DNA from: Lachnospira sp.
GTDB taxonomy: Bacteria > Bacillota > Clostridia > Lachnospirales > Lachnospiraceae
Assembly: GCA_017621205.1 (NCBI GenBank)
Contig: JAGATQ010000058.1
Coordinates: 25,747-89,746, forward strand
Length of the DNA stretch: 64,000 bases
Direction: 5' to 3'
Part shown: positions 48,533 through 57,490 of the stretch, in pieces
Position numbering within the stretch: position 1 is the stretch's first letter
Layout: every line of letters begins with the position of its first letter
Made by a program: the position numbers and the translations under genes
The notes under the pieces: model-generated
Told to the model about the DNA's origin: nothing
Database searches by the model: none
Seen by the model: only the letters and a program-made list of their open reading frames with translations

Positions 48533-49309
48533 ATGGAAGATTTAAAAACAGAGCTTGCCACCAAGGCAGAAGCTGCCAGAGGCGATGTGAAATTAAAAAG
48601 CAGTATGAGTATTACAGATATGATTAAGGCAATGACGCCGGAGATTAAGAAAGCACTGCCGAGCGTACTGACGGTGGAGCGTTTTACCCGTATGGCAGTC
48701 AGTGCCATGAACAATACACCGGAGCTTGCACAGTGTACTCCAATCAGTGTTTTGGCAGCGTTAATGAATGCGGCACAGTTAGGATTAGAGCCGAATACAC
48801 CTTTAGGACAGGCTTACCTGATTCCGTATAAAAACAAGGGTACATATGAATGCCAGTTTCAGATTGGCTATAAAGGTTATATTGACCTTGCCTACCGGAA
48901 TGAACAGATGCAGACGATACAGGCACAGGTGGTCTATGAGAACGACCAGTTTGATTATGAGCTGGGATTAGAGCCGAAGCTGCTGCATCGCCCAGCCTAT
49001 ACGGACAGGGGAGAAATGGTGTTCTTTTACGGGTTATTCCGTACTGTAAACGGAGGTTATGGATTTTCCGTCATGGCAAAACCGGAGATGGATGCCTTTG
49101 CAAAGAAGTATTCCAAAGCATTTGCTTCTTCGTATTCACCATGGAAAACAAGCTACGAGGACATGGCAAAGAAGACGGTTATCAAGCAGGCATTAAAATA
49201 TGCACCGATTAAAACAGATTTGCAGAAGATTGTCACCCTCGATGAGAGCATTAAGGAAAGTCTTGCCATAGACATGTCGGAGGTTCCCAATGAAGTGGTG
49301 GCGGTATGA
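48533..49309 (+). CDS. recT: RecT-family single-strand annealing protein
   Basis: 258 aa from the ATG at 48533 (GGAAGGAGCGAC upstream); earlier in-frame codons overlap the YqaJ gene. PSVLTVERFTRMAVSAMNNTPEL, LMNAAQLGLEPNTPLGQAYLIPYKNKG (pieces), QIGYKGYIDLAYR and KQALKYAPIKTD are typical RecT. Pairs with the YqaJ nuclease for homologous annealing of element DNA. Confidence 0.92.
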   Translation: MEDLKTELATKAEAARGDVKLKSSMSITDMIKAMTPEIKKALPSVLTVERFTRMAVSAMNNTPELAQCTPISVLAALMNAAQLGLEPNTPLGQAYLIPYKNKGTYECQFQIGYKGYIDLAYRNEQMQTIQAQVVYENDQFDYELGLEPKLLHRPAYTDRGEMVFFYGLFRTVNGGYGFSVMAKPEMDAFAKKYSKAFASSYSPWKTSYEDMAKKTVIKQALKYAPIKTDLQKIVTLDESIKESLAIDMSEVPNEVVAV

Positions 49310-49374
49310 CAGTATCTGGTACGGTAAAAAGGTTAATGATAAGCAAAATGATGGAATGAAGGGAGGCATTTTAC

Positions 49375-50295
49375 ATGGATATGGAAACATTTTGCAGGGA
49401 ACTGGTGGACTGCCTGAAAGAAGGGCTGGATGGGGATGTTCAAATAAGCATCCATAAAACATATAAAAATAATGATATCTGCCTGCATGGCATCCTCATT
49501 TCCTATGGAAACCAGCAGTGTGTCCCCAGCATATATGTAGATGGATATTTCCAGAAATATAAAATGGGGCTTATGAGCCTCGGGCAGATAGCCTGTGAGG
49601 TGATAAAAGAGCGGGATGCCATGGAACACCAAGGAATCGCACCGCTTGAAGAACTGACATGGCAAAAGGTAAAAGACAAGGTGTTTTGCAGGCTGGTAAA
49701 TTTAGGGAGGAATAAGAAGAAGCTTGCCGATATGCCGTACATGGAATATCTGGATTTGGCGGTTACCTGTAGGTGGCTGCATTCTGCGGATGAAAAGGGA
49801 GTAGCTTCGGCGGAGGTCACCTATGCGGAACTGGAACTGTTCGGAGTTACAAAAGAAGAGCTGTTTGCACAGGCAAGAAAGAATACAGAAAAGCTGTTTC
49901 CTGTGGAATTCCAATCCCTGTTATCCATGATAGAAGCAGTCAGGGGGAAGAAGCTTAGTCCTAAGGAAATTGGCATAGAGGAAAATGTGGATATGGAAGC
50001 AGACAGCAGAATAGCGATGTATGTGCTTACGAATACAACGGGAATCAACGGAGCCGGTGTGATTTTATATCCGAATGTGTTAAAGCGGATAGCGGAACAG
50101 TTGACCACCGATACGCTGTATCTTCTGCCTTCGTCCGTGCATGAGTTTATGGTACTGCCGGAATGCAACAGTGTGGCGGATATGAAGGAGCTTGTAACGG
50201 AAGCAAATCATTGTGCGGTAGCAAGTGTTGATGTGTTGTCGGACAGTGTTTACCGGTATGACAGGGTAACGGACAGGGTGGAGATTGCGGGGTAG
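49375..50295 (+). CDS. DUF5688 family protein
   Basis: 306 aa, GGGAGG upstream. LKEGLDGDVQISIHKTYKNNDICLHGI (pieces), an internal helical part and the late NTTGINGAGVILYPNVLKRIAEQL, LYLLPSSVHEFMVLPE fit the DUF5688 proteins found on Lachnospiraceae mobile elements. Function unknown. Last gene of the DUF932-YqaJ-RecT block, 65 bp after recT. Confidence 0.7.
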   Translation: MDMETFCRELVDCLKEGLDGDVQISIHKTYKNNDICLHGILISYGNQQCVPSIYVDGYFQKYKMGLMSLGQIACEVIKERDAMEHQGIAPLEELTWQKVKDKVFCRLVNLGRNKKKLADMPYMEYLDLAVTCRWLHSADEKGVASAEVTYAELELFGVTKEELFAQARKNTEKLFPVEFQSLLSMIEAVRGKKLSPKEIGIEENVDMEADSRIAMYVLTNTTGINGAGVILYPNVLKRIAEQLTTDTLYLLPSSVHEFMVLPECNSVADMKELVTEANHCAVASVDVLSDSVYRYDRVTDRVEIAG

Positions 50296-50459
50296 TAATT
50301 AAAACGGAAAGGCTGTGACATATAAGTTACAGTCTTTTCGTTTGTTTTTAGGATAAATATATGTTATCAATGGGTTAGGCATATAGACATTTTTATGAGA
50401 AATGGATATAATATGTAGTAACGAAAAAAATATGATTATCTCAGAAGGGAAGTGGCAGT

Positions 50460-50741
50460 ATGAAGTTAACAAATATCGAATTAAGGATTCCAGAACAAAT
50501 GAAACCATATATTCAGGTTAAAGATACAGATAAGGAGCTTTTGCGTAATGCATTACTGTTGTATCCGTCAATAAAAGATGATACCATCTCGCATGGTAAA
50601 GCGGCTGAAATCTTAGGTATTCACAAGCTTGATTTGATTGCGTTATATAGCAGCATTGGACTTCCATATTTTGATTTGACAGAAGATGAAATAGAGGAAG
50701 AATTAGAGACGTATCATAGATTGAAAGAGGTGATTGGATGA
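50460..50741 (+). CDS. UPF0175-type helix-turn-helix antitoxin
   Basis: 93 aa, AGGGAAGTGG before the ATG. ISHGKAAEILGIHKLDLIALYSSIGLPYFDL (pieces) is the UPF0175 helix-turn-helix, preceding an acidic tail (DEIEEELETYH). It overlaps the PIN gene by 4 bp (ATGA), the normal toxin-antitoxin arrangement. It probably binds the toxin and the operon promoter. Confidence 0.8.
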   Translation: MKLTNIELRIPEQMKPYIQVKDTDKELLRNALLLYPSIKDDTISHGKAAEILGIHKLDLIALYSSIGLPYFDLTEDEIEEELETYHRLKEVIG

Positions 50742-51232
50742 TTGTTGTTTCTGATACAACACCAATCATTTCTTTAATTAAGATTGAAAAATTGGATATA
50801 CTGAAAGGCTTGTTTGGTGAAGTCCAAATCCCAGAAGCGGTTTTTAATGAATTGACAGGTAATGTATTGTTTAAAGAAGAAGCAAAAGTGGTTGTGCAAT
50901 GTGATTATATTAAGAAAATGCCGGTTGGGAATATGAAGTCTGTTGATTTATTGAGACGTTCAACCAATCTTGATGCAGGTGAGAGTGAAGCTATTGTCTT
51001 AGCGGATTCCCTAAATAATTCTATATTGTTAATTGATGAGGCAAAAGGAAGAAAAATTGCGAAAAATATGGGATTGAATATCATGGGAACCATTGGTATT
51101 TTACTGGTTGCATATGAAGATGGTTTGCTTGATAAAGAAAATATTGAGGAATGTATAGAAATAATAAGAAATTCTAAATTGCGTATTAGTGAAGCACTAT
51201 TGGATATGCTGCATAATAAGATTAATGAATGA
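50738..51232 (+). CDS. PIN-domain (DUF3368) toxin
   Basis: 164 aa. VVSDTTPIISLIKI holds the first acidic residue, VFNELTG a second, LDAGESEAIVLAD and LLIDEAKGRKIA the remaining ones of the VapC-like RNase site. DUF3368 proteins pair with UPF0175 antitoxins. All four acidic positions are present, so the nuclease should be active. Confidence 0.85.
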   Translation: MIVVSDTTPIISLIKIEKLDILKGLFGEVQIPEAVFNELTGNVLFKEEAKVVVQCDYIKKMPVGNMKSVDLLRRSTNLDAGESEAIVLADSLNNSILLIDEAKGRKIAKNMGLNIMGTIGILLVAYEDGLLDKENIEECIEIIRNSKLRISEALLDMLHNKINE

Positions 51233-51275
51233 AAATTGCATCTATGCCAGGGGAGAGGAGCAGGAGCGTGAGAGT

Positions 51276-51539
51276 ATGCCATTTATCATGCCAATTAAAG
51301 AGTTAAGACATACAAGTAAGATTTCAGAGTTAGCCCACAGGGAGCAGGAACCGATTTTTATTACAAAGAATGGGTATAATGATTTGGTGGTGATGAGCAG
51401 TGAGTTGTATGACAGTTTTGTGAAAACGATGAAGATTGACCGAGCAATATATGAGGCGGAAAAAGAAGTTGCCAACGGTGCAGAGTCTATAGAGGCGGCT
51501 GTAGTTTTTGAGGAATTGAAGAGAAAGCATTTTGATTGA
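51276..51539 (+). CDS. Phd/YefM-type antitoxin without adjacent toxin
   Basis: 87 aa from the ATG at 51276 (CAGGAGC upstream; earlier in-frame starts lie in the PIN gene). MPIKELRHTSKISELAHREQEPIFITKNGYNDLVVMSSE in pieces is the Phd/YefM N-terminus. No ParE/Doc/YoeB-like gene follows; the next gene is the converging 611-aa protein behind a terminator. It may be a leftover, act on a toxin elsewhere, or be an anti-addiction gene. Confidence 0.8.
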   Translation: MPFIMPIKELRHTSKISELAHREQEPIFITKNGYNDLVVMSSELYDSFVKTMKIDRAIYEAEKEVANGAESIEAAVVFEELKRKHFD

Positions 51540-51572
51540 ATGAATATATAGGATTTTATTTTTGGGGATTTT

Positions 51573-51602
51573 GGGGACTTGGGGTTATTCCCCAATGTCC
51601 CC
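51573..51602. terminator. terminator between convergent genes
   Basis: GGGGACTTGGGG, 5-nt loop, CCCCAATGTCCCC: strong stem between the antitoxin and the 611-aa gene. Confidence 0.75.
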
Positions 51603-51628
51603 GGAAATAGTTAGGGGTTCGGATATAA

Positions 51629-53464
51629 TTATAATTCTGGTAGGCTGGTATTAGGAATATGGGTAGCAGCATATTCAAGTATCCCTTTTTTTGTAGCTGT
51701 GCTACAGTGACGGTATAAGGAAGCAAAGTGATTTTTCACTTTATTATAATTTTTAAAATGCTGTTCCCAATTAAATAGCATCATATCTATAAACCCTTTT
51801 GCATACGGATAGCGATATGTTATTTCACACGGGTCAGTATTAGAACATAATGCATCATAATTTTTTGTTGTGAAAAATATCATGTTTGAGAAAGTTTCTG
51901 TTTCACAAGTACAATATATCGTATTGGGATGTTCTGATAAAAGAATCACATCCACTTTGGAATCTTTAAATTTTTCCTGTAAAATTCGTGTTAGCCGTTT
52001 TCTGTCTTCTACCATATTTTCACCTAAGCAATACACAATTAAGAAAAAAAGACGATACACAGTTATTATTATTTTTTGATATTGAATGGCTGTATCTGGT
52101 TGATTTAGTATATTATCTGTTACCAAACCTCTGGAATAGACTAGTGGTATTTTTTGTATTTGGATTATTGTATCCTTAGTTAACTTTAATTTTGACTTTG
52201 CTGCTGATGACAAAATATAGTGTAGATTTTGCAATCCCAAAGAATATTCTTTTTTAAAATAATAATCAAAGGCATTATATGATTCAATATCATCAAAGCG
52301 ATCGAATGTTAATCCATCATATAAGCGGGCTAGATTTTTGATTTGTGTCAGAAAACTTCCTTTATCCAAATTTTTGTCAATTTTTTTGGATTCGTTGAAT
52401 GCAGATTTCCAAGGTAACTGTAATAAATCGTAACTAAATTTTATTAAGAATGTATTTATTTCGTTACGTTCTTTCTTTTTAATGAACTCTTCTGTTATAG
52501 TGGTGTGTGGAATCAATTCCTTAATTTTTCCGTCAAAATATCTGGCGTAGTTATTATTTGTATCTATTTGCTCTTCAAATTCATTTGATAATTCTATAGA
52601 TATATTAGAATCTTCATTATCTGTTCCCGTGCTCGCAAAATGCTCCTTGAGTCTTTTTTGGATAGATTTTATATGTAATTTGAAATATTGTTTTTTGCAA
52701 AAATCTGTAGAATCGGGAGCAATTTCATTTATATATTTTTTTATAGAGTCATCATTCAATTTATATTCTGTAGGTTTTGAAAGAGTTTCCAGCACAGAAT
52801 TAGTATATGCTTCGCTTTTGTCAAAATCTAATAGATTATAATTCTGGTTTGCTACTGCTAAATGAAATTTTCGCAAGCTGATATTTTGGTTATGCAATCT
52901 TAAAGCAGAGAAATTGTAATGGGCAAAAGTGTATATGTCCACGCATAATTTGTTCTCAAATTCAGTTAAAAGATTATCAGTAGGTGGAGTGTCATAATAT
53001 CTGTAAGTGGAAAATGCTACATTTTCTGAAGAAGATGTAATTATATTCCCGTTTCGGTCTAAGGTATATCCCAAAATCTTATTTAAAATAGAAAAACAAT
53101 ATTTAATGATAATTCCATAATCATCTATGGTATCAAAAAGAAACTCCGGTTTTTTGGCGAAGTATTCTTCATATATTCCTTTTTTAATATTTGGATATTT
53201 ATTTAATAAATCCAGGCTCTCATTGTAAGTTAAATCGAAACATGTAGAAATCATGGAAACAATTGTATCTGTGAACTCTTTCAGTTTTGGAACGAGATTA
53301 TCTCCCATCAGGTTATGATAATATTCTTTGCATTTTTTTGTTATTTCTAAAATATTAATGGTTTTTGAGTCAGTTATATGTACTTTAGATAAGTCCAAAT
53401 TCTTTAACTCTTCATGTGTATATAAAGTAAAACAGTCAACAATTGTTTTTTCTTGTGCTCCCAT
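51629..53464 (-). CDS. large orphan protein of unknown function
   Basis: 611 aa, GGAGGTGG 8 bp before the ATG and a TATAAT -10 at 53484-53489 (minus strand) with no good -35. Strongly AT-rich coding, Asn/Lys/Ile-rich. Helical prediction dominates (ILEITKKCKEYYHNLMGDNLV); a hydrophobic patch IIITVYRLFFLIVYCLG lies near residue 465, then a mixed segment VDVILLSEHPNTIYCTCETE. No nuclease, ATPase or helicase motif is evident. A single, well-translated, isolated gene on the opposite strand of a mobile element is the usual setting for defence or regulatory cargo, but there is no direct evidence. Confidence 0.65.
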   Translation of the reverse strand: MGAQEKTIVDCFTLYTHEELKNLDLSKVHITDSKTINILEITKKCKEYYHNLMGDNLVPKLKEFTDTIVSMISTCFDLTYNESLDLLNKYPNIKKGIYEEYFAKKPEFLFDTIDDYGIIIKYCFSILNKILGYTLDRNGNIITSSSENVAFSTYRYYDTPPTDNLLTEFENKLCVDIYTFAHYNFSALRLHNQNISLRKFHLAVANQNYNLLDFDKSEAYTNSVLETLSKPTEYKLNDDSIKKYINEIAPDSTDFCKKQYFKLHIKSIQKRLKEHFASTGTDNEDSNISIELSNEFEEQIDTNNNYARYFDGKIKELIPHTTITEEFIKKKERNEINTFLIKFSYDLLQLPWKSAFNESKKIDKNLDKGSFLTQIKNLARLYDGLTFDRFDDIESYNAFDYYFKKEYSLGLQNLHYILSSAAKSKLKLTKDTIIQIQKIPLVYSRGLVTDNILNQPDTAIQYQKIIITVYRLFFLIVYCLGENMVEDRKRLTRILQEKFKDSKVDVILLSEHPNTIYCTCETETFSNMIFFTTKNYDALCSNTDPCEITYRYPYAKGFIDMMLFNWEQHFKNYNKVKNHFASLYRHCSTATKKGILEYAATHIPNTSLPEL

Positions 53465-53642
53465 GTGCCACCTCCATAATCTTATTATAGCATATTATTT
53501 AAGATTATAAAAACTTGAAATTTGTGACGTACCCTATGGGTTCCATTTGGAATTCTGCTCTATATGTTGTATGTTTATGATGTCAAGGATGACAAAAAAG
53601 TACTTTGAACAAAATGAAATAAGAAATGGAGGGATTTTTACA

Positions 53643-53897
53643 ATGACAAAAAGTAAAGCAAGGGAATTGCATGAAAATATAGCAAATGTTTTAAATCCTG
53701 TAAAAGAGAAGGATGGGCTTGCGATTATGGCATTTACCTATGCTAATGCCCATGGTTTATATGTGCTGGATGGTATTGCGAGACAAGTGTTATATAGTGG
53801 GGAAGAGGAATATGATACCTCAATTTATATCGAAAACCTTTTAGCAAAAGATTATTTTGCAGCCAAAGCAAGTCTGGGTGCAATAGAGAAAAAGTAA
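53643..53897 (+). CDS. small hypothetical protein upstream of replication gene
   Basis: 84 aa from the ATG at 53643 (GGAGGG upstream); longer in-frame starts lack a site. KARELHENIANVLNPVKEKDGLAIMAF, ANAHGLYVLDGIARQVL and a short acidic segment; mixed alpha/beta, soluble. Not recognised. It ends 70 bp before the replication ATPase start, so probably same transcript. Confidence 0.6.
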   Translation: MTKSKARELHENIANVLNPVKEKDGLAIMAFTYANAHGLYVLDGIARQVLYSGEEEYDTSIYIENLLAKDYFAAKASLGAIEKK

Positions 53898-53967
53898 ATG
53901 TATTATTATGCCGGAGAATCAAGGAGAGAACCTGTTTATAATTCTCCGGCAGAAAGGAGATGATAGG

Positions 53968-55812
53968 ATGAATTTATTTGATGAATTTGAGGGAAAACAA
54001 ATCAGAAAATATAATTATCAAGTAAAATTGCAAACACCTATGCCCAATATTGTAAAAGAATTGGAAAAGGTTGAACATACTTTGACCGCACCGTATTATC
54101 AACAGGTGATAACGTTATCGGAAGCACAGCAGGAGACAACAGAGGAATTTTGTTTCTCTGATGGTGTATTGAAAAGTGAAGAAGGAGAGGTCTGTAATTT
54201 CTGTGTGGTTTTGCAAAAAGCTTATATTATTAAGGATGGAGATTGTAATGAGCCTTTAAGGTTTGATATCAAGTTTGTTGTGAACCGAAAAGGTAATAAT
54301 CGCGAATATGTGTTAAATAAGGTAAGGTTATCTGACCTGAAGAATGGAAAGGCGTTAAAGAAAGTACCTTATCATGTCATTTATGTGGATGAATCAAAAT
54401 TTAAAGCAATTTGGAGTAAATACATCAATTTTTTAATTGAAAGATTTGATGGTGATGAGGAAGTTTTATATATGAGGGCGGGATGGAAGAAGATAGGCAA
54501 AAAGTGGTATTACATAGATGGGGAGAAAGCATTGGGTCTGAAAAGTGGGAATATACATGCACTATCCCAAAGATATATAAATTCTTCTATTGACCCATAT
54601 TGCCACTATGATAATTTTGTTGAAATGCTGATGGTATTGCAGGATTTTCCGAAAATGGCAGTACTCTTATTATATGTATTCGCCTGTTTTCTTTACAGGA
54701 TATTTGACGTGGCAGGATGCCCATTGAAGTTCTGTATGGTATTAGTGGGACCTCGGGGAAGTCGCAAAACGTCATTAGCATTATGTTTTTCACAAATTGA
54801 AAATAAAACGTCCCCGAAGTTTAACTTCAATGCTACCAAAGCAGGAATGCAGGCTTCGTTTAAGAACTATGCTGATGCGGTTATGTTGATTGATGATTTG
54901 GCACCTTCGATAAATCCGGTGCGTAAGCGTGATAATGAGGAAAAGCTAGAAACCATCATCCGTCTTTTTGGCGATGCCGGAGAACGGGTTATTTGTACGG
55001 AATTTATGCAGGATGGGAGAAAAAAGCCTGATTACTCTGTTGCCGGTGGGTGTCTGATTACAGGTGAGTATTATTATTCGACGGGTGTGGAATCTTCTAT
55101 TGCAAGAACAGTAGTGCTCGAATTGGATAAAGATGATATCCGGTTAGAAAAGCTGAGTTATTTTCAGGATAATCCACAAATATTGGAAAGCATGCTCCAT
55201 GACTTTTTGGTTTATGTGTCTGAACATTTTTCTATGGTTTGTAATACTATGACAGAGCAGGTTGGTATTTGCAGAAAGGAATATCAGGCGGCATTTTCAA
55301 ATGGACGCTTTGCAGATTATCTGGGTCAGTTTTTTGCAATAGCAGAAATCATGGGCGATTATTTGGCAGAAACTTCTGATTCTGATACCATTTCTTTGGT
55401 TGAACAGTTAAAAGAAAGCAGTATAGATGTTTTGAGAAGAAATGACCGGAAAATGAAACAGCGGACACCTATCAATCTGGTGGCAAGGGCATTATTTGAC
55501 TTTGCAGAATCTGATAAAAGTGTCGAATGGGGTAATCCTGTAGACTATTCAGATTTGTTTATGATAACAACAAAATCATTTTATTATGTGAGGGAATCCG
55601 ATTTGTCAGGTATAGTGGATGCTTATGCAAGGAAAAACGCCATGACATATTTAAAGATGTCAACACAGGAGATAGCAAAGCTTCTTGAAAACCATGAGAT
55701 TGTAACAAAAATTAAGGAAGGTGATTCGTGGCGGTTTAGCAAAAAATATCCACAGTATGGCAGGATTCGTATGATGAAATTGGATGTTGAGATGTTAAAG
55801 AAAGTGCTATAA
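53968..55812 (+). CDS. replication-associated P-loop ATPase/helicase-like protein
   Basis: 614 aa from the ATG at 53968 (AAAGGAG upstream; 53908 is in frame without a site). Residues 1-230 are an unassigned N-terminal domain. A P-loop reads GPRGSRKTS at 261-269, where the usual glycine before Lys is Arg, then Walker B VMLIDDLAP near 310. Then FCDAGERVICTEFM-type strand and GCLITGEYYY resemble the DUF927/SF3-like ATPases of mobile elements. C-terminal winged-helix-like part (STQEIAKLLENHEIV). Probably drives element replication. The Arg in the P-loop deserves checking. Confidence 0.65.
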   Translation: MNLFDEFEGKQIRKYNYQVKLQTPMPNIVKELEKVEHTLTAPYYQQVITLSEAQQETTEEFCFSDGVLKSEEGEVCNFCVVLQKAYIIKDGDCNEPLRFDIKFVVNRKGNNREYVLNKVRLSDLKNGKALKKVPYHVIYVDESKFKAIWSKYINFLIERFDGDEEVLYMRAGWKKIGKKWYYIDGEKALGLKSGNIHALSQRYINSSIDPYCHYDNFVEMLMVLQDFPKMAVLLLYVFACFLYRIFDVAGCPLKFCMVLVGPRGSRKTSLALCFSQIENKTSPKFNFNATKAGMQASFKNYADAVMLIDDLAPSINPVRKRDNEEKLETIIRLFGDAGERVICTEFMQDGRKKPDYSVAGGCLITGEYYYSTGVESSIARTVVLELDKDDIRLEKLSYFQDNPQILESMLHDFLVYVSEHFSMVCNTMTEQVGICRKEYQAAFSNGRFADYLGQFFAIAEIMGDYLAETSDSDTISLVEQLKESSIDVLRRNDRKMKQRTPINLVARALFDFAESDKSVEWGNPVDYSDLFMITTKSFYYVRESDLSGIVDAYARKNAMTYLKMSTQEIAKLLENHEIVTKIKEGDSWRFSKKYPQYGRIRMMKLDVEMLKKVL

Positions 55813-55916
55813 ATACAAATAATGTAAGTGAAATAAGAAACGTGTGGTTTGCCTGAGTAAGAGATAATAATTGTATATTATACTTATGAAAATTAAGAAG
55901 AATGGAGGAATTATGA

Positions 55917-56102
55917 ATGAAAAATCCTATTTATTACAATGCAGTCGATATTGCAGAAATGCTAAATGTTTCAAAAGCTACAGCATATTCAATTATACGA
56001 AAGCTAAATGAAGAATTAAACAGCAAAGGATACATCACATTACAAGGTAAGGTTGCAAAAGTTTATTTCGATGAAAAATGGTACGGACTAACAGCCAATT
56101 AA
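55917..56102 (+). CDS. excisionase-like DNA-binding protein
   Basis: 61 aa. DIAEMLNVSKATAYSIIRKLNEEL is a helix-turn-helix, followed by a short wing (AKVYFDEKWYG). It lies 68 bp before the integrase with a hairpin between. A close homologue occupies the same place in element B (63059-63244), which supports the pairing with the integrase. It would bias the integrase toward excision. Confidence 0.8.
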   Translation: MKNPIYYNAVDIAEMLNVSKATAYSIIRKLNEELNSKGYITLQGKVAKVYFDEKWYGLTAN

Positions 56103-56109
56103 TACGATT

Positions 56110-56133
56110 AGGGGAGCTAAAAACAGCTCCCCT
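56110..56133 (+). terminator. hairpin between excisionase-like gene and integrase
   Basis: AGGGGAGCT, AAAAAC loop, AGCTCCCCT, no long T-run. It may reduce integrase expression relative to the excisionase-like gene. Confidence 0.55.
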
Positions 56134-56170
56134 GTAATTTACAAAAAAATCATAGAAGAAGGAGGTAATT

Positions 56171-57223
56171 ATGCCGGTATACAAAGATGAAACAACCAAT
56201 ACATGGTATTGCAAGCTTTATTATTCTACATTAGATGGTAAGCGTAAGCAGACGACAAAACGTGGCTTTCCTACGAAACGTGAAGCAAAGCAGTGGGAGA
56301 ATGAACAGAAAGCCGCTAAGGCATCTGATATGTCAGTTACTTTGAAAACATTTGTTGATATGTATTTTGAGGATAAAAAGGGTGAGCTTAAGGAACGTTC
56401 TGTCAGAAATAAGAGGTATATGATAGAATCCCATATTGTGCCGTATTTTGGCGGAAGGAAGATGAATGAGATTATACCGTCAGATATTATTAAGTGGCAA
56501 AATATCATGATGGAGAAGGGATTTGCTCCCACTTACTTAAGAATGATACAAAATCAATTGACTGCTTTGTTTAACCATGCAAGCAGAATCTATAATTTGC
56601 AAAATAATCCATGCAGAAGAGTAAAGAAAATGGGTAAGGCAGATGCAAATGAGCTGAATTTCTGGACAAAGGAAGAATACGACCAGTTCATCGCAACCAT
56701 TGATAAGACGGATAGATACTTTGTTTTATTTGAAATACTGTTCTGGTGCGGGTGCAGGGAAGGAGAGGCACTTGCATTAACAATGGAGGATATAGATTTT
56801 GCTAATAAGCAGATTCATATTAACAAGACATATTATCGTGTAAATGGTGAAGATGTCATTACCACTCCAAAAACGGAGCAGTCGGTAAGAACAATTGATA
56901 TTCCGGATTTTCTAAATAGGGAAATTATGGAATACACGGAAAAGCTGTACAAATATCCGAAGGATGCAAGGCTGTTTCCTATGGTTGCAGAAGCAGTACA
57001 ACATAAGATGAAACGCAATATTGAGAAAGCAGGGGTTAAGAAAATAAGGGTTCATGACCTTAGACATTCCCATGTTGCCTATTTGATTCATCAGGGAGTA
57101 GCCCCTCTATTAATCAAACAAAGGTTAGGACATAAGGATATCCAGATTACCCTTAATACATACGGGCATTTATATCCGAATGAACAAAAGAAGCTGGCGG
57201 AAATGTTGAATGGTGGAAAGTAG
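56171..57223 (+). CDS. int: tyrosine integrase of element A
   Basis: 350 aa, GGAGG upstream. Residues 1-50 are the arm-binding AP2-like domain (VYKDETTNTWYCKLYY), 55-150 the SAM-like core-binding domain, 165-350 the catalytic domain. Catalytic set: Arg196 (CGCREGE), Lys about 234, His295 and Arg298 (VHDLRHSH), His321 (GHKDI), Tyr331 (LNTYGHLY). Complete and intact, so the element is likely mobile. Same type as Tn916-like integrases. Inferred target: the 3' end of tuf. Confidence 0.93.
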   Translation: MPVYKDETTNTWYCKLYYSTLDGKRKQTTKRGFPTKREAKQWENEQKAAKASDMSVTLKTFVDMYFEDKKGELKERSVRNKRYMIESHIVPYFGGRKMNEIIPSDIIKWQNIMMEKGFAPTYLRMIQNQLTALFNHASRIYNLQNNPCRRVKKMGKADANELNFWTKEEYDQFIATIDKTDRYFVLFEILFWCGCREGEALALTMEDIDFANKQIHINKTYYRVNGEDVITTPKTEQSVRTIDIPDFLNREIMEYTEKLYKYPKDARLFPMVAEAVQHKMKRNIEKAGVKKIRVHDLRHSHVAYLIHQGVAPLLIKQRLGHKDIQITLNTYGHLYPNEQKKLAEMLNGGK

Positions 57224-57490
57224 TGTGTTTGGTTAGGGCATGGCGAAGGAGGGATTTTTACCTTTGCCTGCTCTTTCCATGAATCTTATGACAGTGCCAA
57301 GTGACATATAAATATTACAAAGAAAATAGGCAATTGCCTAAGAGAAGGATATAAATTATGAAATATGTGTTGATGGATATACCAAATTAAGTAATCTGGT
57401 AGTAACAGTTAAAGTACGAGAATTGAAAAAAAGAAAGGAATGTGATAATATGAGTCTAATAACAACAAAAGGAAGGCAGGTGTACAACAA

